64,000 nucleotides of DNA from Paracoccus saliphilus (GTDB taxonomy: Bacteria; Pseudomonadota; Alphaproteobacteria; Rhodobacterales; Rhodobacteraceae), in assembly GCF_028553805.1 (NCBI RefSeq), contig NZ_CP067140.1, positions 3,954,001 through 4,018,000 of the forward strand, read 5' to 3'. Shown in pieces: positions 35,220-43,603 of this stretch. The translations under genes were made by a program, and so were the position numbers. The stretch's first letter is position 1. Every line of letters starts with the position of its first letter. The notes under the pieces were generated by a model. The model saw only the letters and a program-made list of their open reading frames with translations, had not been told where the DNA came from and searched no databases.

Positions 35220-35675
35220 ATGCGGGCAATTGCCGTGAAATCCGTCGCCATGATTACGGCGATCATCCTGATCTTGGGGGGCGCATACTCCAGCGCGCCG
35301 GTCCAAGCTGGCGAAGCCCCACGGATCGGCAGCGATACCGTGGATTGGCAGGCCGCGCCCATACGTTTGATGATGGTCGAACAAGAAGGCTGCATCTATT
35401 GCGAGGCATGGGACCGCGAGATCGGGCCAGGTTTTCCTAAATCTGTCGAAGGACAGGCGGCTCCCCTGTTGCGGGTCGATATCGACGGCCCCTGGCCCGA
35501 TGGCATTGCGCTGGATCGACGCCCGACCATCACACCGACCTTTATCCTCCTGCGCGATGGCGCCGAGCTTTCACGGCTGGAGGGGTATCCTGGCGACCAG
35601 TATTTCTATCCGCTCATCGACGGGATGCTGACCGATGCGGGGATCGTAGCGAATCCCGGAAAGGCCGGCGGATGA
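35220..35675 (+). CDS. soxS: SoxS, periplasmic thioredoxin-like protein
   Basis: SoxS-type thioredoxins keep SoxY reduced and active. The start at 35220 follows AAGGA nine bases upstream. The 151-aa precursor has an N-terminal hydrophobic signal (VAMITAIILILGGAYSSAPV), the redox motif CIYC (58-61) in VEQEGCIYCEAWDREIGPGF, and the cis-proline region RPTITPTFILLRDG. It overlaps soxR by 4 bp and is divergent from soxX. Confidence 0.9.
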   Translation: MRAIAVKSVAMITAIILILGGAYSSAPVQAGEAPRIGSDTVDWQAAPIRLMMVEQEGCIYCEAWDREIGPGFPKSVEGQAAPLLRVDIDGPWPDGIALDRRPTITPTFILLRDGAELSRLEGYPGDQYFYPLIDGMLTDAGIVANPGKAGG

Positions 35676-36010
35676 CACAGATCGACAAACGGGATCGGAC
35701 CGCCGATGACGAGGTCAGTTCAACCGAAATGATGCGGCGCGCGACCGAGGCCGCCTCTTTCCTGAAGGCGCTCGCGCATGAGGGCCGGATGATGATCCTT
35801 TGTCATCTGGCGGCTGGCGAAAAAACGGTAACCGAGTTGGAAAAGCTCTTGAACCAGCGGCAGGCGGCTGTCAGCCAACAGCTCGCACGCTTGCGTGCCG
35901 AAGGGCTGGTGACATGCCGCCGCGACGGCAAGGCCCGGCTCTATTCCGTCGCAGACCCACGGGCGGCCGAGGTTGTGGGCGTGATGTATCGCTTGTTCTG
36001 CGCGGACTGA
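35672..36010 (+). CDS. soxR: SoxR, ArsR-family repressor of sox genes
   Basis: The 112-aa winged-helix regulator has the ArsR pattern: LKALAHEGRMMILCHLAAGE, the helix-turn-helix VTELEKLLNQRQAAVSQQLA with RLRAEGLV, and the wing RDGKARLYSV. Two cysteines (in ILCHLA and VTCRRDG) are placed as in the persulfide-sensing SoxR/BigR/YgaV group, so it probably senses sulfane sulfur and derepresses sox. It is cotranscribed with soxS. It is unrelated to the redox regulator SoxR of E. coli. Confidence 0.9.
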   Translation: MTQIDKRDRTADDEVSSTEMMRRATEAASFLKALAHEGRMMILCHLAAGEKTVTELEKLLNQRQAAVSQQLARLRAEGLVTCRRDGKARLYSVADPRAAEVVGVMYRLFCAD

Positions 36011-36027
36011 ATATCGGTCGCCTTCTG

Positions 36028-36089
36028 TCAGGGGCTCTGCCCCGTCGCCTATCCGCGACTCCCCGGGATATTGAAGATGAAGAAGAAGC
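36028..36089 (+). repeat. Intergenic repeat, copy 3
   Basis: The unit has a short GC hairpin (CAGGGGCTCTGCCCCG), a spacer, then CCCCGGGATATTGAAG and ATGAAGAAGAAGC. It lies between soxR and serS, about 65 bp before the serS start. Confidence 0.7.
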
Positions 36090-36154
36090 AGGCTTTTGTC
36101 TGGCTGCCGCATGGGTTAGTCAAAACTCGATAACCAGCTTCGACGGTGACAAAT

Positions 36155-37447
36155 ATGCATGACATCCGGGCCATCCGCGAGAATCCACAGGCTTTCGATA
36201 CCGCCCTGGCGCGGCGGGGGCTCGAGGCCATGTCGCAAGATATCCTGTCGCTGGATTCCGAGCGGCGGGCGAAGATCGTCGAAGCAGAGACCGCGCAAGC
36301 CGAACAGAACAAGGCTAGCAAGGAAGTAGGCGCCGCGAAGGGTCGCGGCGACGAGGCCGAATTCGAGCGCCTGCGCAAGTTGGTTGCCAAGAAAAAAGCG
36401 GATGTCGCCCGCATGCAGACCGAAGCGGCAGAGCTGGACGCGCAGCTTCGCGATGTCTTGATGGGCATTCCCAACCTGCCCCTGGACAGCATTCCGGACG
36501 GCCAGGACGAAGAGGATAATGTCGAGCTGCATCGTTGGGGAACGCCCCGCAACTTCGGCTTTGCCCCGGTCGAACATTTCGAGATTGCGGGTGTCAGGCC
36601 CGGCATGGATTTCGAAACCGCCGCGAAACTGTCGGGCAGCCGCTTCGTGATGCTGAAGGGTGGCGTGGCGCGACTGCATCGCGCCTTGGCGCAGTTCATG
36701 ATCGACCTGCATGTGACCCGGCACGACCTGGAAGAGACCTGGACGCCTGTTCTAGTGCTGGAAGACATGATGACCGGCACCGGGCAATTGCCAAAATTCG
36801 GCGAGGACAGCTATCAGACCCGTGAAGGCTGGTGGCTGATCCCGACCGCCGAGGTGACGCTGACCAATACCGTGCATGGCGACCTGATCGATCATGCCAG
36901 ACTGCCCCGCCGCATGGTCGCGCATAGCCAATGCTTCCGCTCCGAGGCGGGCAGCGCGGGCCGCGACACGACCGGCATGCTGCGCCAGCACCAGTTCGAG
37001 AAGGTCGAGATGGTCTCAATCACCGATACCGAAACCGGCATGGAGGAACATGCCCGCATGACCAGCTGCGCCGAAGCGGTGCTGGAAGCGCTGGAACTGC
37101 CCTATCGCACCATCGTGCTGTGCACCGGGGATATGGGCTTCGGCGCCCGCATCACCCATGACCTGGAGGTCTGGCTGCCGGGACAGAACCAGTATCGCGA
37201 GATCAGCAGCGTCAGCTATTGCGGCGATTTCCAGGCTCGGCGCATGAATGCCCGCTACCGTCCCGAGGGCGGCGGCAAGCCGGAATTCGTCCACACGCTG
37301 AACGGTTCGGGACTGGCCGTCGGCCGCTGCCTGATCGCCGTGCTCGAAAACGGCCAGCAAGAGGATGGCTCGGTCGATCTGCCCTCTGCGCTGCATCCCT
37401 ATCTTGGCGGCGCAACCCGGCTTGGTGCAGATGGCAAGCTCGCCTGA
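36155..37447 (+). CDS. serS: Seryl-tRNA synthetase
   Basis: This class II synthetase charges tRNA-Ser. The 430-aa product has the N-terminal coiled-coil arm (residues about 30-105; [20 protein letters not shown]). Motif 2 is [19 protein letters not shown] followed by [13 protein letters not shown], and motif 3 is [20 protein letters not shown]. The ATG at 36155 ([10 protein letters not shown]) is preferred over a GTG three codons earlier. Its ribosome site is weak. It stands between soxR and the converging der gene. Confidence 0.97.
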   Translation: MHDIRAIRENPQAFDTALARRGLEAMSQDILSLDSERRAKIVEAETAQAEQNKASKEVGAAKGRGDEAEFERLRKLVAKKKADVARMQTEAAELDAQLRDVLMGIPNLPLDSIPDGQDEEDNVELHRWGTPRNFGFAPVEHFEIAGVRPGMDFETAAKLSGSRFVMLKGGVARLHRALAQFMIDLHVTRHDLEETWTPVLVLEDMMTGTGQLPKFGEDSYQTREGWWLIPTAEVTLTNTVHGDLIDHARLPRRMVAHSQCFRSEAGSAGRDTTGMLRQHQFEKVEMVSITDTETGMEEHARMTSCAEAVLEALELPYRTIVLCTGDMGFGARITHDLEVWLPGQNQYREISSVSYCGDFQARRMNARYRPEGGGKPEFVHTLNGSGLAVGRCLIAVLENGQQEDGSVDLPSALHPYLGGATRLGADGKLA

Positions 37448-37451
37448 ATCG

Positions 37452-37523
37452 AGACTTCTTCTTTGTCCAAATACCTTCGGGGGAATCCGGCGCCAGCCGG
37501 ATGGGGGCAGACTGCCCCCTCCA
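37452..37523 (-). repeat. Intergenic repeat, copy 4 (inverted)
   Basis: Read on the minus strand it runs from the GC hairpin GGGGGCAGTCTGCCCCC, then CATCCGGCTGGCGCCGGATT, to CCCCCGAAGGTATTTGG and ACAAAGAAGAAG. It fills the gap between the converging serS and der genes, right up to the der stop. The hairpins could also serve as terminators for both genes. Confidence 0.7.
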
Positions 37524-37524
37524 C

Positions 37525-39009
37525 TTAGTCACCCTTGGGACGCTGCCGGTTCTTGTGTTTCGATAACGCCCCGGACTGGCTAATCTTGTTCGCCTTCGCC
37601 CGGTAGGGATTGTTCACCCCCTGATCGCGGAAGAACAGCCGGATCGGTGTGCCGGGCATATCGAAATCCGTCCGCAGTCCGTTGACCAGGTAACGCTGAT
37701 AGCTGTCGGGCAGCTTGTCGGTATGGGTGGCCTTCACGATGAAGGCGGGCGGACGCGTCTTGACCTGGGTCATGTAACGCAGCCGTATCCGCCGACCGCC
37801 CGGCGCGGGGGGCGGGTGGCTCTCGGTCATGGCCTCCAGCCAGCGGTTCAGCTTGGCCGTCGAGACACGCCGGTTCCAGACCTCATGCGCCTTGAGGATC
37901 GCGGCATGCAGGCGGTCCAGCCCCTTGCCCGTCCGGGCAGAGACCGTCACCAGCGGAGCCCCTTTCAGCTGCGGCAGCAACCGTTCGAAATTCGCGCGAA
38001 GCTCGTTCAGCTTGTGTGGCTTGTCGTCTTCCAGGTCCCATTTATTCGCGGCGACCACGACGGCGCGCCCCTCTGTTTCGGCAAAATCTGCGATGCGCAG
38101 ATCCTGCTGTTCGAAGGGTATCGCGACGTCCAGCAACACGACCACCACCTCGGCGAAACGAACGGCGCGCAGCCCATCGGCCACGGAGAGTTTCTCGACC
38201 TTGTCAGTCACCTTCGCGCGTTTGCGCATCCCCGCCGTGTCGAAGACCCGCATCGGCGTGCCCATGAACTCGGTCGTGACGCTGATCGAATCTCGGGTGA
38301 TCCCGGCTTCGGGGCCCGTCAGCAGCCGATCCTCGCCAATAATCTTGTTGATCAGTGTCGATTTCCCGGCATTGGGCCGCCCGATTACCGCAAGTTGCAA
38401 AGGCCGCGCCTCGGATGGCCGCCAGTCTTCAGCGCCCTCGCCGCTGTCCGCCTCCTGTTCAGGAATATCCACATCCGTCGCGGGTTCGATGGGCGCTGGG
38501 CGCTCTGCCTCGACCTGCTCAGACAACGGGACCAGCGCACGATAGAGATCGTCCATCCCCTCTCCATGCTCGGCCGACAGGCGGAGAGGTTCTCCGAGCC
38601 CGAGTGCATATGCCTCCAGCGCGCCGAACTCTCCGGCCCGCCCCTCGGACTTGTTGGCGGCAAGGATCACGTGGCGCGCACGTCGGCGCAGGATATCGGC
38701 GAAATATTCATCCGCCGCGGTGACGCCGGCACGCGCATCCACGACAAAAAGGCATATATCCGCCTCGTCGACCGCGCGTTCGGTAAGGCGGCGCATCCGG
38801 CCCTGAAGGCTGTCGTCATCGGCCATCTCCAGGCCGGCGGAATCGATTACCACGAAACGCAGGTCGCCCAGGCGACCCTGCCCTTCGCGCAGATCGCGGG
38901 TCACGCCGGGTTGGTCGTCGACCAGCGCGAGACGCTTGCCGACCAATCGGTTGAACAGTGTCGATTTCCCGACATTCGGACGGCCAACGATGGCGAGGGT
39001 AAAGCTCAT
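37525..39009 (-). CDS. der: Ribosome assembly GTPase Der (EngA)
   Basis: Der is a double-GTPase for 50S assembly. The 494-aa protein has two P-loops, GRPNVGKS (9-16) and GRPNAGKS (210-217), each followed by switch and G3 motifs (DSAG, DTAG), and G4 NKSE and NKWD. The acidic linker (about 165-200) and the C-terminal KH-like domain ([20 protein letters not shown]) are present. The G4 of the first domain reads NKSE where NKxD is standard, a frequent variant in this family. The start overlaps the bamB stop by 4 bp. Confidence 0.97.
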   Translation of the reverse strand: MSFTLAIVGRPNVGKSTLFNRLVGKRLALVDDQPGVTRDLREGQGRLGDLRFVVIDSAGLEMADDDSLQGRMRRLTERAVDEADICLFVVDARAGVTAADEYFADILRRRARHVILAANKSEGRAGEFGALEAYALGLGEPLRLSAEHGEGMDDLYRALVPLSEQVEAERPAPIEPATDVDIPEQEADSGEGAEDWRPSEARPLQLAVIGRPNAGKSTLINKIIGEDRLLTGPEAGITRDSISVTTEFMGTPMRVFDTAGMRKRAKVTDKVEKLSVADGLRAVRFAEVVVVLLDVAIPFEQQDLRIADFAETEGRAVVVAANKWDLEDDKPHKLNELRANFERLLPQLKGAPLVTVSARTGKGLDRLHAAILKAHEVWNRRVSTAKLNRWLEAMTESHPPPAPGGRRIRLRYMTQVKTRPPAFIVKATHTDKLPDSYQRYLVNGLRTDFDMPGTPIRLFFRDQGVNNPYRAKANKISQSGALSKHKNRQRPKGD

Positions 39010-40331
39010 CGGAATGCGTGCAATTGGCCGCTGCGGGCCACAACATAAAGCGTTTGCCCCGCCACAACCGGAGCCGCCGCCGCACCTCCGGGAATTTGCC
39101 CCTGCCCGACCAACTGTCCCGAAGCGGGATCGAAGGCGCGAAGAACACCATCGGACGAAGCAACGAATAGCCGCCCCCCGGCCAGAACAGGACCGTAATG
39201 GGCGTAGATGCTATCCTGCCGCTTGGTTTTCTCGTCAGTATAATAGGGCAACTCGATCCTCCAGATCACCCCTCCGGTGGCGGCATCCAGCCGGATCAGC
39301 TCGGCCTGGTCATTGACCGCGAATACCGATCCTCCGGCAACCACGACCGGGCCATTGGCCCCATCGCGCGAAGACCAGTTCCGGATTCCAGTGGCCATTT
39401 CGACCGCGTCAATCCGTCCCGAAGACGTGCCGCCATAAACGGTTCCTCCCGAAATCACCGGATCGCCTGTTACGTCGCGAATCGTCGCGATGGCGCGGCC
39501 GGTTCGCTTGCCGGCCACCTGCGCCGACCAGAGCGTCCCCCCGGTTTCGGTATCGACGGCCAGAAGCTGTCCCGAGGTGAAAGGAAAGACGACGGTATTA
39601 CCCTGAACCGCGGGCACCGAAACACCCATCACTCCCGAAGATGAAGGCGTGCCCGAACTTTGCCACAGCACTTTGCCATCTGCAGCGCGAACAGCCCAAC
39701 CGATATTGTTTCGCGCGGCGACATAGACCGTGCCGTTCTGAACCGCGGGACCGCCACCAATGGCCGTGTCCATCCGCTGCCGCCACAGCACCGCACCGGA
39801 TGCGGCATCCAGGGCGACCAATTCGCCAAAGCCGGTCGTCGCATAGATGCGCCCGCCCTCATAGGCGAGCCCCCCGCCAGAGGCGCTGTCGCGGCTGTCC
39901 CCGGCCGGAGTGATGTCGGTCGACCATGCGGTTCCGCCCGATAGCGCCGTGGCGGTCACCCTCGCGCGGCTGTCCAGCGTGAATACGCGCCCACCGGCCA
40001 CGATCGGGTCCGCAGTAATACGGTGCCGCCGACCGTCGCCCTGGCCGATATTCGCGGTCCAGATGCGATTGGTTCCGGCCCCGAGGGCGACATGCCCCGG
40101 TTGGTGGGCGGCATTGCCGCCGCGATGGGTCCATTCTCCATTCCCGCGCGGTGCCGCCAGCGACAAGGCCGTGGAACTGACAGGGGCGGGCCCTTCTACG
40201 GCCGGACCGTCCGGCGAAGCTACCGCCAGCGGATCAAGCCGTTCCCCCGGAAGGATGACTTCGCGATCCCCGCATGCTGACAATATCACTACGGTCGCAA
40301 GAGCCATGGTCAGTCGCAACGTGGCGGTCAT
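39006..40331 (-). CDS. bamB: BamB-like outer-membrane assembly lipoprotein (PQQ beta-propeller)
   Basis: BamB is an accessory subunit of the BAM complex. The start at 40331 follows GGAGGGG. The 441-aa precursor has a lipoprotein signal ([16 protein letters not shown]) with the lipid-anchored cysteine in LSAC. It then shows repeated propeller blades with the [27 protein letters not shown] and [18 protein letters not shown] type motifs. The order TPR protein - bamB - der is the same as yfgM-bamB-der in enterics, supporting the call. Confidence 0.92.
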   Translation of the reverse strand: MTATLRLTMALATVVILSACGDREVILPGERLDPLAVASPDGPAVEGPAPVSSTALSLAAPRGNGEWTHRGGNAAHQPGHVALGAGTNRIWTANIGQGDGRRHRITADPIVAGGRVFTLDSRARVTATALSGGTAWSTDITPAGDSRDSASGGGLAYEGGRIYATTGFGELVALDAASGAVLWRQRMDTAIGGGPAVQNGTVYVAARNNIGWAVRAADGKVLWQSSGTPSSSGVMGVSVPAVQGNTVVFPFTSGQLLAVDTETGGTLWSAQVAGKRTGRAIATIRDVTGDPVISGGTVYGGTSSGRIDAVEMATGIRNWSSRDGANGPVVVAGGSVFAVNDQAELIRLDAATGGVIWRIELPYYTDEKTKRQDSIYAHYGPVLAGGRLFVASSDGVLRAFDPASGQLVGQGQIPGGAAAAPVVAGQTLYVVARSGQLHAFR

Positions 40332-40375
40332 GCTCGCCCCTCCCTCGTCTGTCATTATCGACCTTTTCCGCATCG

Positions 40376-41044
40376 TCATTCGGCCGGCACGGCATTGCCC
40401 GGTTCGGGTTCGATGCCCAAGGCGATCATCATCTCCGAAAGCCGCCGACGCAAGGCTTCGCTCAGTTCCGGCCTTTTCTGAATTTGCTGGATCAGCGTGA
40501 CGGCATCATTTCTGCGGCCGGCTTCGATCAGCGCCACCGCCTTCTGCTCCAGCGCCAGCAATTCGAATGGAGCCCCGCTGCGCGATAAATGCGCCAGGAT
40601 CTCGTCGCGCTGTGTAGGATCCATCGCGGAACCCTCCAGCATCACCAGCTTCAACTGCGCCAGTTCATGCAAAATGCCGTCCGATGCTGCCCCTTCGCTC
40701 ACACCACGCAACGCCTCGGCAGCGGCATCCGTTCCGCCCGACTCGGCCCACTGGCCCGACGCCAGAAGCCCGCTCAACGCCTTGCGCTCGCCCGAACCCT
40801 GCGAATCCACCTGCGCCAGTGACGCCGGATCACCCCTTGCCTCGGCCTCCATGACGGCATCACCCCATGTCTGTGCCTCGGCACGCTCGCGTGACAGCGA
40901 CCATTCACGCCAGATCGCCCCGCCCACGATGCCCAAAATCACCACGATCGCAATCCAGCCATATCGGCGAAATAGTGCAAACAGCCGATCACGACGCAGG
41001 TCCTCGGTCACCTCGTCGATAAAGCTGTCATTTTGGTTAGCCAT
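40376..41044 (-). CDS. Membrane-anchored TPR protein (YfgM-like)
   Basis: The 222-aa protein has a cytosolic N-terminus (DSFIDEVTEDLRRDRLFALF), one membrane helix (GWIAIVVILGIVGGAIW) and a periplasmic helical repeat region typical of the TPR_21/YfgM family. It ends shortly after LRRRLSEMMIALGIEPEPGN. The start at 41044 (MANQNDSF) follows AAGGTG. YfgM works with the SecYEG/PpiD chaperone network in E. coli. It is the first gene of the leftward TPR-bamB-der operon. Confidence 0.85.
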   Translation of the reverse strand: MANQNDSFIDEVTEDLRRDRLFALFRRYGWIAIVVILGIVGGAIWREWSLSRERAEAQTWGDAVMEAEARGDPASLAQVDSQGSGERKALSGLLASGQWAESGGTDAAAEALRGVSEGAASDGILHELAQLKLVMLEGSAMDPTQRDEILAHLSRSGAPFELLALEQKAVALIEAGRRNDAVTLIQQIQKRPELSEALRRRLSEMMIALGIEPEPGNAVPAE

Positions 41045-41174
41045 GGGGCACCTTGCTCTCGTGTTTTCTTCGCCGTTGGTCTTATACTGCGTGGAAGGCA
41101 ATTGCCAATGCCGAGGCCGGCGGGAATTTCCAGGCAACGCCCGATGTGATGTAACAGATTACGGAGCAATTTTA

Positions 41175-42134
41175 ATGCTTGACGAATATACGATGCAACT
41201 TTGGTCTTGGTGGGCATTATTTGGAGCCACGCTGGCACTTGGCCTTTCACTCGGCAACGATGACGACGACAATTCCTCCGGCCCGGAACCAGATCCCGAT
41301 CACGCACCGTTCGAAGGGCTGGAGGATTTCAATCCCGAAGCATACGAAGATTTCACCATAGGCACACCCGGCCAGGACGATCTGGTTGCCGAAGCCTTCA
41401 AGCCAACCGCCATGGCCGGAGGCGCGGATGACGACATCATCAAGGGCTCCAACCTGGATGATTACATCCTCGGCGGCTTCGGCGATGACGGGATTCGCGG
41501 CGAACCGGGGAACGACATCATTCGTGCCGGCGAGGGCAATGACAATGTGCATGCCGGATTTGGCGATGACCTCGTCTTCGGCGACGCTGGAAACGACACC
41601 ATAAATGGCGGTCATGGGGATGACGGCATCGCCGGTGGCGAAGGCGACGACAACCTGTTCGGTTGGGGTGGTTCGGATGTGGTGCTGGGCGGCGCCGGTG
41701 ACGACACGCTGAGCGGGCTGCGTATGGAACGCGCCGCGCCACGCGACGCCGCCGAGGCCGAGCAGGATGGCCCCGACACATTGGAAGGCGGGGAAGGCAA
41801 TGACCAGCTTTGGTTGAGTGACGGCGATAACGGAACGGGCGGCGAAGGCGAGGATAGCTTCATCGCCGATTGGCGTTCGGATGACATCACCTCAAGCGTG
41901 ACAATCAATGACTATAACGCGGATGAAGATCAAATCGCCCTGCTGATCAACTCGCCCGAGGAAGGGCAGGATCTGCCCGAGATCACGCAGGAAATCACCG
42001 AGAATGGCGAAGATCGCCTTGTCTTCATGGATGGCGTGGAAATAGCGCGGGTCGTCGGAGCCGGTTCGGGTGACGAGCTCGATATCGCGACCTTGACCGA
42101 ATCTCCGAACGAGGACGCACAAGCACCGGCGTAA
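41175..42134 (+). CDS. RTX-type calcium-binding protein with N-terminal membrane segment
   Basis: The 319-aa protein begins with a hydrophobic helix (MQLWSWWALFGATLALGLSL) and an Asp run (GNDDDDNSS). It is followed by about eight RTX nonapeptide repeats between residues 75 and 180, such as GGADDDIIKG, GGFGDDGIRG, AGEGNDNVHAG, GGHGDDGIAG and GGAGDDTLSG, which fold into calcium-bound beta rolls. An acidic C-terminal domain includes NDYNADEDQIALLINSPEE. Very acidic composition fits calcium binding outside the cytoplasm. No type I secretion genes are adjacent. CGGAG precedes the ATG. Function unknown. Confidence 0.85.
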   Translation: MLDEYTMQLWSWWALFGATLALGLSLGNDDDDNSSGPEPDPDHAPFEGLEDFNPEAYEDFTIGTPGQDDLVAEAFKPTAMAGGADDDIIKGSNLDDYILGGFGDDGIRGEPGNDIIRAGEGNDNVHAGFGDDLVFGDAGNDTINGGHGDDGIAGGEGDDNLFGWGGSDVVLGGAGDDTLSGLRMERAAPRDAAEAEQDGPDTLEGGEGNDQLWLSDGDNGTGGEGEDSFIADWRSDDITSSVTINDYNADEDQIALLINSPEEGQDLPEITQEITENGEDRLVFMDGVEIARVVGAGSGDELDIATLTESPNEDAQAPA

Positions 42135-42230
42135 GACGTGGCGGTGTTTACAGTAAAAGGAAGATAGCGGGCGCTATAAGCCGCAGGTCACGCCTTTCAA
42201 CATTTCTCTGCCACGAGAAAGGCAAGTAAA

Positions 42231-42261
42231 AGGCCTGCCGGGATAAAAACCGGCGGGCCTT
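42231..42261 (-). terminator. Terminator after the superoxide dismutase gene
   Basis: An inverted repeat AGGCCTGCCGG / CCGGCGGGCCT with one G-T pair and an 8-9 base loop lies 25 bp beyond the sodB stop. On the minus strand it is followed by TTTTACTTGCC. Confidence 0.75.
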
Positions 42262-42286
42262 GCAGGATATAACGAGACCGCAACGA

Positions 42287-42886
42287 TCACATGCGCGAGG
42301 CGACGTTTTCCCAGTTCACCAGGTTGTCGAGGAAGTTCGACAGGTATTTCGGCCGCGCATTACGGAAATCGATGTAATAGGAATGCTCCCATACATCGCA
42401 GCCCAGCAGGGCCGTCTGACCGAAGCATAGCGGGTTCACACCGTTCTCGGTCTTGGTCACCGCCAGCGAACCATCGGTATTCTTGACCAGCCATGCCCAG
42501 CCCGAACCGAACTGGCCCGCGCCTGCTGCAGAGAACTCTTTCTTGAAGTCATCAACCGAGCCGAAGGATTCGGTCAGCGCTTTTTCCAGTTCCGACGGAA
42601 TGGCACTCGATTTCGGCGCCATCATTTCCCAGAACTGGGTATGATTCCAATGCTGACTGGCATTGTTAAAGATGCCGCTTTGCGCCACGGCACCGTCATT
42701 ATAGGTGCCCTTGACGATATCCTCCAGCGACTTGCCTTCCCATTCGGTGCCCGCGACCAGCTCGTTCAGCTTGTCGACATAGGCGTTATGGTGCTTGTCG
42801 TGGTGATATTCCAGCGTCTCTTTCGACATGCCCGCAGCGGCCAGCGCATCATGGGCATAGGGAAGATCGGGAAGGGTGAAAGCCAT
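42287..42886 (-). CDS. sodB: Superoxide dismutase, Fe/Mn family (iron type)
   Basis: The enzyme dismutates superoxide. The 199-aa product opens FTLPDLPYAHDALAAAGMSK. Metal ligands are His in LEYHHDKHHNAYVD, His in NASQHWNHTQFW, and Asp/His in CDVWEHSYYIDFRNARPKYL. The AGQFGSGWAWLV segment is typical of Fe-SOD, though iron versus manganese cannot be fixed from sequence alone. AAGGAGAGG precedes the start. The gene is monocistronic, next to the hydrogen-peroxide-forming sarcosine oxidase genes but separated by a repeat. Confidence 0.96.
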   Translation of the reverse strand: MAFTLPDLPYAHDALAAAGMSKETLEYHHDKHHNAYVDKLNELVAGTEWEGKSLEDIVKGTYNDGAVAQSGIFNNASQHWNHTQFWEMMAPKSSAIPSELEKALTESFGSVDDFKKEFSAAGAGQFGSGWAWLVKNTDGSLAVTKTENGVNPLCFGQTALLGCDVWEHSYYIDFRNARPKYLSNFLDNLVNWENVASRM

Positions 42887-42992
42887 TTTCCTCTCCTTGA
42901 ATGAAAGGCCTGAGCCGTTAAGCCGGGGGCACAGTCCCGCATTTACCCCGGCAACGCAAGGGGGGAAGGCAGGTTCTTGAACGACCGCGTAT

Positions 42993-43060
42993 AAGGGGCT
43001 GCCGCCCCCTCTTGACCTCTCGGTCAATTCACCCCTGCGGATATTTGCATGAAGAAGATA
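42993..43060 (+). repeat. Intergenic repeat, copy 5
   Basis: GC hairpin AAGGGGCTGCCGCCCCCT, a GACC/GGTC-bearing spacer, then CCCCTGCGGATATTTGC and ATGAAGAAGATATGG. It lies between the sodB start and the end of the sarcosine oxidase operon. Confidence 0.68.
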
Positions 43061-43084
43061 TGGGCCAGACTACGGCTTTCCGGC

Positions 43085-43603
43085 TTAACGCGGGGCAAGC
43101 TGACTACCGGGGATCGCCGCATTCCGCAGAACCAGCCCCAGATAATCGGCGGTCGAACGAAAGCCGATCATGCGGAATCCGCTCTCGATCTGCCAGAAAG
43201 CGGCGGCGGTCTGCGCAGCACGGGTGCGGCGCAGGCCATCGGACGGCAGGGCGACCGGATCGGCGGGGCAAAGCTTGGCGATCACGTCTTCAGCATGCGG
43301 GCCGGTGACGTCGAAGACCGCGCGGGCATCGGACATATCCGCTACCAGCGCATGTTCGCCGGTCAGCGCCTGTTCAAGTGCGACGAGGGTCTCGGCAGTC
43401 TCCTGCGCGGGCAGCACCAGAAGCAATTCGTCGGGCGACATCCAGCCGAGGCTTCGACTGCCATCGGTGACGATCCGCAAAGTCTCGGGAATGACCAGCC
43501 CCACGGCTTCGGCGATGGCATCGCCCGCACACGACAGGTCGGCGCGGATCGTGATCATGCCCAGCCCTTCCACAGGGGTGACGGTAGCAACTGCCTCAGC
43601 CAT
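43085..43603 (-). CDS. soxG: Sarcosine oxidase gamma subunit
   Basis: This is the small structural subunit of heterotetrameric sarcosine oxidase. The 172-aa protein shows the family pattern GMITIRADLSCAGDAIAEAV, LGWMSPDELLLVLP, then VADMSDARAVFDVTGPHAED and RTRAAQTAAAFWQIESGFRM near the end; it is GcvT/YgfZ-like. It overlaps the alpha gene by 8 bp and ends the leftward operon. The call relies on both pattern and position. Confidence 0.93.
   Translation of the reverse strand: MAEAVATVTPVEGLGMITIRADLSCAGDAIAEAVGLVIPETLRIVTDGSRSLGWMSPDELLLVLPAQETAETLVALEQALTGEHALVADMSDARAVFDVTGPHAEDVIAKLCPADPVALPSDGLRRTRAAQTAAAFWQIESGFRMIGFRSTADYLGLVLRNAAIPGSQLAPR

Noticed and set aside
35672..36010. Reading of soxR as the redox-cycling regulator of E. 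coli
   Set aside because: The protein is ArsR-type, not MerR-type, has no iron-sulfur cysteine cluster, and lies with sulfur-oxidation genes.
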